Source: Rhizobium oryzihabitans
Lineage (GTDB): Bacteria; Pseudomonadota; Alphaproteobacteria; Rhizobiales; Rhizobiaceae
Assembly (NCBI RefSeq): GCF_010669145.1
Contig: NZ_CP048632.1
Span: 1,178,001 to 1,242,000, forward strand
Length of the DNA: 64,000 nt
Reading direction: 5' to 3'
Position numbers and translations under genes: made by a program. Shown in pieces: positions 60,670 through 64,000 of this stretch. Under the pieces are notes generated by a model. The model had not been told where the DNA came from. It did not search any database and worked only from the letters and a program-made list of their open reading frames with translations. Within the stretch, counting starts at the first letter, position 1; every line of letters begins with the position of its first letter.

Positions 60670-61602
60670 TCAGATAACCACAATCTGCGCGCCCTGCGGC
60701 ACGCGCTCATAGAGGTCGATCACATCCTGATTGAGCATGCGCACGCAGCCGGACGAGGTCGCCTTGCCGACGGACTGCCAGTCGGGCGTGCCGTGCACGC
60801 GGTAAAGCGTGTCCTTGCCGTCCTTGAAAATATAAAGCGCACGGGCGCCAAGCGGATTGTTGAGACCCGGCGTCATGCCGCCATTGGCGGCGGAAATGGA
60901 AGTGAGTTCCGGCTGGCGCTTCACCATTTCGTCGGGCGGTGTCCAGCGCGGCCACTTCGCCTTCCACTGGATCTTGCCGCGACCCGACCAGGCGTAACCG
61001 TCACGTCCAAGGCCGACACCGTAACGGATGGCCTTGCCGCCCGATTGCACCAGATAAAGGAAATGCTGTTTCGTATCGACGATGATGGTGCCCGGCGCTT
61101 CCGCCGTCTGGTAACTCACCTCTTGCCTCAAATAGCGCGGATCGATGCGGCCATAGGGAATGGCCGGCAAGGAACGGTCATCATCGCGGATCGGCCCATA
61201 CATCACGCGGTGCAGCGGGTTGGAGACGGGCAGGCCATAGGTCGCCATCCGGTCGGGTGCGAGCGGCGCGCTCTGGCCCGCGGCCCGCGGCGTATTCATG
61301 CCCTGAACCTGCGGTGCGCTGAGGCCCTGGCCGCGCACCGGCGGGCCATATTCCTGATGGAAGCGGGTTCTGAACAGGTCCGGCGGGCGCGTGGAAAGCT
61401 GACCCGGCTGCGGCGGCAGCTCCGGCTGGCGATTGGAGCTTACGGAATTGAAATTGAAGACGGGCGCGGTTTCCTGCACGAAGACGTCAGGGTTCATCCG
61501 GCTCGTATCCGTCACGAAAAGGCAGCCGCTCAACAGGGGCAGAGCCGCAAGGCCCGCCAGAGAGGCCGCCCGGCGGCCGTTTTTCAATAGGAGTGCTGTC
61601 AT
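60670..61602 (-). CDS. L,D-transpeptidase (YkuD) lipoprotein
   Basis: A 310-residue YkuD-domain lipoprotein. The signal peptide ends at lipobox LLSGC (Cys about 27), followed by a Pro/Gln-rich linker (about 55-125). The catalytic motif is HGTPDWQSVGKATSSGCVRM. The region about 130-310 is closely similar to the neighbour at 59786. It is 158 bases upstream of that gene on the same strand; the two probably arose by tandem duplication. Confidence 0.93.
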   Translation of the reverse strand: MTALLLKNGRRAASLAGLAALPLLSGCLFVTDTSRMNPDVFVQETAPVFNFNSVSSNRQPELPPQPGQLSTRPPDLFRTRFHQEYGPPVRGQGLSAPQVQGMNTPRAAGQSAPLAPDRMATYGLPVSNPLHRVMYGPIRDDDRSLPAIPYGRIDPRYLRQEVSYQTAEAPGTIIVDTKQHFLYLVQSGGKAIRYGVGLGRDGYAWSGRGKIQWKAKWPRWTPPDEMVKRQPELTSISAANGGMTPGLNNPLGARALYIFKDGKDTLYRVHGTPDWQSVGKATSSGCVRMLNQDVIDLYERVPQGAQIVVI

Positions 61603-61707
61603 CTGAACCGCTTCATGGAACCAACTGTGGCGGCAAGATGCACCACGCGGCTGGCGCGAAGCTGGTGTGAGCCTTTCAAAAAAAATCGAGAAACTGCATT
61701 TTTGCTC

Positions 61708-61738
61708 TTGAACCTCTAGTTGCTAGAGGTGCCAGATT
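61708..61738 (+). promoter_or_regulatory. MerR-type promoter of the zntA-like gene
   Basis: -35 TTGAAC (61708-61713) and -10 CAGATT (61733-61738) are separated by 19 bases, the over-long spacing that MerR activators correct. The palindrome ACCTCTAG-TTG-CTAGAGGT (61712-61730) fills the spacer. The half-site equals that before the ZntR-like gene (26323-26337). Confidence 0.88.
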
Positions 61739-61769
61739 GGCTGTCGATTGGAATTCAGGAGCGGAAATC

Positions 61770-64000
61770 ATGAATATTTCGACACGCGACAATTTGAACA
61801 GCAACTCCGAGGAATTGACCTTTACGGTCGGCGGCATGGATTGCGGCAGCTGTGCTGCGAAGATCGAAACCGCGCTCTCGCGCCTGCCCGGCGTGGCCGA
61901 TGTCAAGGTTTCCGTTGCGCGGGAAAGGCTGAACCTGTCGCTCGCCGAGAATAAAACCCCGGTCGAAAAGATCGAAGATACGCTGCGCAAGCTCGGCTTC
62001 AAACCCGCTTTGCTGCCGCAGGAAAAGGCCCCGCAGGCAAAAGTCGAGGCCGAGCATCACGACCATTCATCGTGCGGTGGCCACCACCATGCCGACACGG
62101 AGACGAAGGCTGACGGCAGCAATGCCCTGATCTTTTCTGTGGGCGGCATGGATTGCGGCAGCTGCGCGGCGAAGATCGAGACCGCGCTTTCGCGCCTGCC
62201 CGGCGTTGCCGACGTCAAGGTATCCGTCGCACGCGAAAGGCTGAACCTGTCGCTTGCCGAAAGCAAAACCCCGGTCGAAAAAATCGAGGACACGCTGCGC
62301 AAGCTCGGCTTCAAGCCCGCTTTGCTGCCGCAGGAAAAGGCTGCCCGCGAAAAGGTGGAGGGTAATCACGACCACGATCACGGTTCGTGCAGCGGCCATG
62401 ATCACAAGCATGACCATTCGGGGCATGACCACTCAGGCCACGATCACGCCGGCCATGATCACTCGGATCACGACCATGCAAATTGCGGCGGCCACGACCA
62501 TGATCACGCCGGTCATTCCCATGACAAGGCGCAGACGGTGACGGCAGCAGCCCCGAGCGCTGAAGTCGGCCATGCCCACGGCGCGGATGAAAAAGGCGCC
62601 TGGTGGCGCACCGCAAAGGCCCGCAACACTTTCACCGGCACCATTCTGGTCGCGGTCGCCTATGCGGCGGAGCTGAGCTTTCCGGCCTGGGGCGGTTACG
62701 CCTTCATCGTCGCGACGCTGGTGACGCTGTTCCCCATTGCACGCAATGCCTTCAACGCGGCGCGTTTCGGCGCGATCTTCACCATCGAGATGCTGATGAC
62801 GATTGCCGCCATCGGCGCGATCTTCATCGGCGAGGCGGAAGAGGCGGCCATCGTCGTGCTCCTGTTCTCCATCGGTGAATTGCTGGAAGGCTTTGCGGCC
62901 GCTCGCGCCCGTTCGGGCATCAAGGCCCTTGGCTCGCTGCTGCCGAAAACGGCACTGGTGGAGGAAAACGGCGCGCTGCGTCAGGTCGCCGCCGATCAGG
63001 TGCGCATCGGCCAGGTGGTCGTGGCACGTCCGGGCGACCGTATCGCCGCCGATGGCGTGGTGATGGAAGGTGAGTCGAGCGTCGACGAATCGCCGATGAC
63101 CGGCGAGAGCATTCCGGTCGCCAAGGAAAAAGGCGCGCGCGTCTTTGCCGGCTCGATCAACCATGACGGTTCGCTGCGCATCCGCGTCGACCGCGCACCG
63201 GAAGACAACACGATCGCCCGCATCATCACCCTTGTCGAGGAAGCGCAGGATGCGCGCGCGCCGACCGAGCGCTTTATCCAGAACTTCTCACGTTATTACA
63301 TGCCGCTGATCGTGGCGATCTCCGTGCTCACCATCATCGTGCCGCCGCTTGCCGGCCTTGGTGACTGGGACACCTGGATTTATCGCGGTCTCGCCTTGCT
63401 TCTGATCGGTTGCCCCTGCGCGCTCGTCATTTCCGTTCCCGCGGCCATCGCCTCCAGCCTTTCGGCTGCGGCACGCCACGGCATGCTGGTGAAGGGTGGC
63501 GCGGTTATCGAGATGCTGGCGCGTACCGAAACCGTTGCCTTCGACAAGACGGGCACGCTGACGCTTGGCGAACCTGTGGTGACCGACGTGGTGGCGCTTG
63601 ATGGCAACGAGGTCGGGTTGATCGCCGAGGCGGCAACCATCGAGCATGAATCGAGCCATCCGCTGGCGCGGGCCATCGTCAACCATGCCGAAAAGGCCGG
63701 TGTGAAGCCCCTGCCCGGTTCCAACATCAAGGCGATTTCCGGTCGCGGCATGCAGGGCACTGTCGGCGGAAAGGACCTGTTCATCGGCGCGCCGCGCTTT
63801 GCAACCGAAGTCGGCACCCTCTCGAAGGAACTGGCCGATCGCATTTCCGCACTGGAAAGCGAAGGCAAGACCGTGGCTGTCGTGATGGCCGGCGGAACCG
63901 CAAGCGGCCTCTTCGCCATGCGCGACGAACCGCGCAAGGATGCGGCTGAAGGTGTCAAGGCGCTGAAGGACATGGGCATTTCCTCGCTGATGCTGTCGGG
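61770..64000 (+). CDS. Heavy-metal P-type ATPase, ZntA-like (partial, 3' end outside)
   Basis: At least 743 residues are seen. Two heavy-metal-associated domains (about 15-80 and 119-184), each with GMDCGSC, are almost identical. A long His/Asp/Gly-rich segment follows (about 190-250). Then come the transmembrane part, the TGES loop, CPC at 548-550 (GCPCALVIS), the phosphorylation site DKTGT (Asp592), and SSHPLA. The His-rich linker and CPC fit Zn2+/Cd2+/Pb2+ or Co2+ export; ZntA is most likely. AGGAGCGG precedes the ATG. The promoter is MerR-type. Confidence 0.93.
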   Translation, partial: MNISTRDNLNSNSEELTFTVGGMDCGSCAAKIETALSRLPGVADVKVSVARERLNLSLAENKTPVEKIEDTLRKLGFKPALLPQEKAPQAKVEAEHHDHSSCGGHHHADTETKADGSNALIFSVGGMDCGSCAAKIETALSRLPGVADVKVSVARERLNLSLAESKTPVEKIEDTLRKLGFKPALLPQEKAAREKVEGNHDHDHGSCSGHDHKHDHSGHDHSGHDHAGHDHSDHDHANCGGHDHDHAGHSHDKAQTVTAAAPSAEVGHAHGADEKGAWWRTAKARNTFTGTILVAVAYAAELSFPAWGGYAFIVATLVTLFPIARNAFNAARFGAIFTIEMLMTIAAIGAIFIGEAEEAAIVVLLFSIGELLEGFAAARARSGIKALGSLLPKTALVEENGALRQVAADQVRIGQVVVARPGDRIAADGVVMEGESSVDESPMTGESIPVAKEKGARVFAGSINHDGSLRIRVDRAPEDNTIARIITLVEEAQDARAPTERFIQNFSRYYMPLIVAISVLTIIVPPLAGLGDWDTWIYRGLALLLIGCPCALVISVPAAIASSLSAAARHGMLVKGGAVIEMLARTETVAFDKTGTLTLGEPVVTDVVALDGNEVGLIAEAATIEHESSHPLARAIVNHAEKAGVKPLPGSNIKAISGRGMQGTVGGKDLFIGAPRFATEVGTLSKELADRISALESEGKTVAVVMAGGTASGLFAMRDEPRKDAAEGVKALKDMGISSLMLS

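Noticed and set aside
1..64000. tRNA, rRNA, prophage or insertion-sequence genes
   Set aside because: I looked for cloverleaf-like segments, transposase and integrase motifs on both strands and found none that I can support.

Overview
The window looks like chromosomal DNA of an Agrobacterium (Rhizobiaceae, Alphaproteobacteria). The C2H2 zinc-finger regulator at 890-1318 reads as Ros/MucR. The pha antiporter operon, dmeRF, ohr/ohrR and cbtBA behind a cobalamin riboswitch are arranged as in that group. Coding density is high, and many long antisense open frames are shadows of GC-rich third positions. Everything reads as core or mildly accessory chromosome: I see no phage, insertion sequence, tRNA, rRNA or CRISPR array.

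Layout. 1-1751: a partial gene, a stand-alone DnaA-domain-IV-like protein, and ros. 1752-7701: seven-gene pha (Mrp-type) cation/proton antiporter operon. 7919-17522: housekeeping and stress genes (msrB, LysE and GNAT proteins, hemolysin III, DksA-like, UspA, VOC protein, AI-2E-type permease, ada, polysaccharide deacetylase, DHDPS-like aldolase). 17763-23644: S9 oligopeptidase and a quaternary-amine ABC transporter. 24469-26817: dmeRF and a ZntR-like MerR gene. 26901-29119: proline aminopeptidase, a putative attenuator-controlled acetyltransferase, and a DJ-1 protein. 29312-32711: cbtBA with a riboswitch, and three genes carrying frame disruptions (a small unknown, a two-heme cytochrome c, a cytochrome c'). 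32829-49438: small transporters, regulators and enzymes (sodB, a chemoreceptor, tam, an aldo/keto reductase, SDR/HxlR). 49446-57082: HerA-like ATPase, an ABC-F protein behind a leader peptide, and a DUF899/DUF1579/VOC/MarR/YciI stress-type cluster. 57291-64000: RES/Xre toxin-antitoxin, ohr/ohrR, two L,D-transpeptidases, and a ZntA-type P-ATPase cut by the window end.

Regulation is the richest layer. Two candidate ribosome-sensing attenuators (27889-28000 before a GNAT gene, 52034-52180 before the ABC-F gene) encode leader peptides sharing an Ile-Ser-Cys then Phe-Trp pattern. Matching CTCTAG-N3-CTAGAG operators precede the ZntR-like gene and the distant zntA-like gene. A FixK/FNR-type box precedes uspA. 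Sharp palindromes sit before many divergent regulator/target pairs.

The intergenic DNA also carries at least 17 dispersed palindromic repeats of about 30-160 bases. The largest group has a common core with interchangeable terminal hairpins whose arms keep pairing although their sequences differ.
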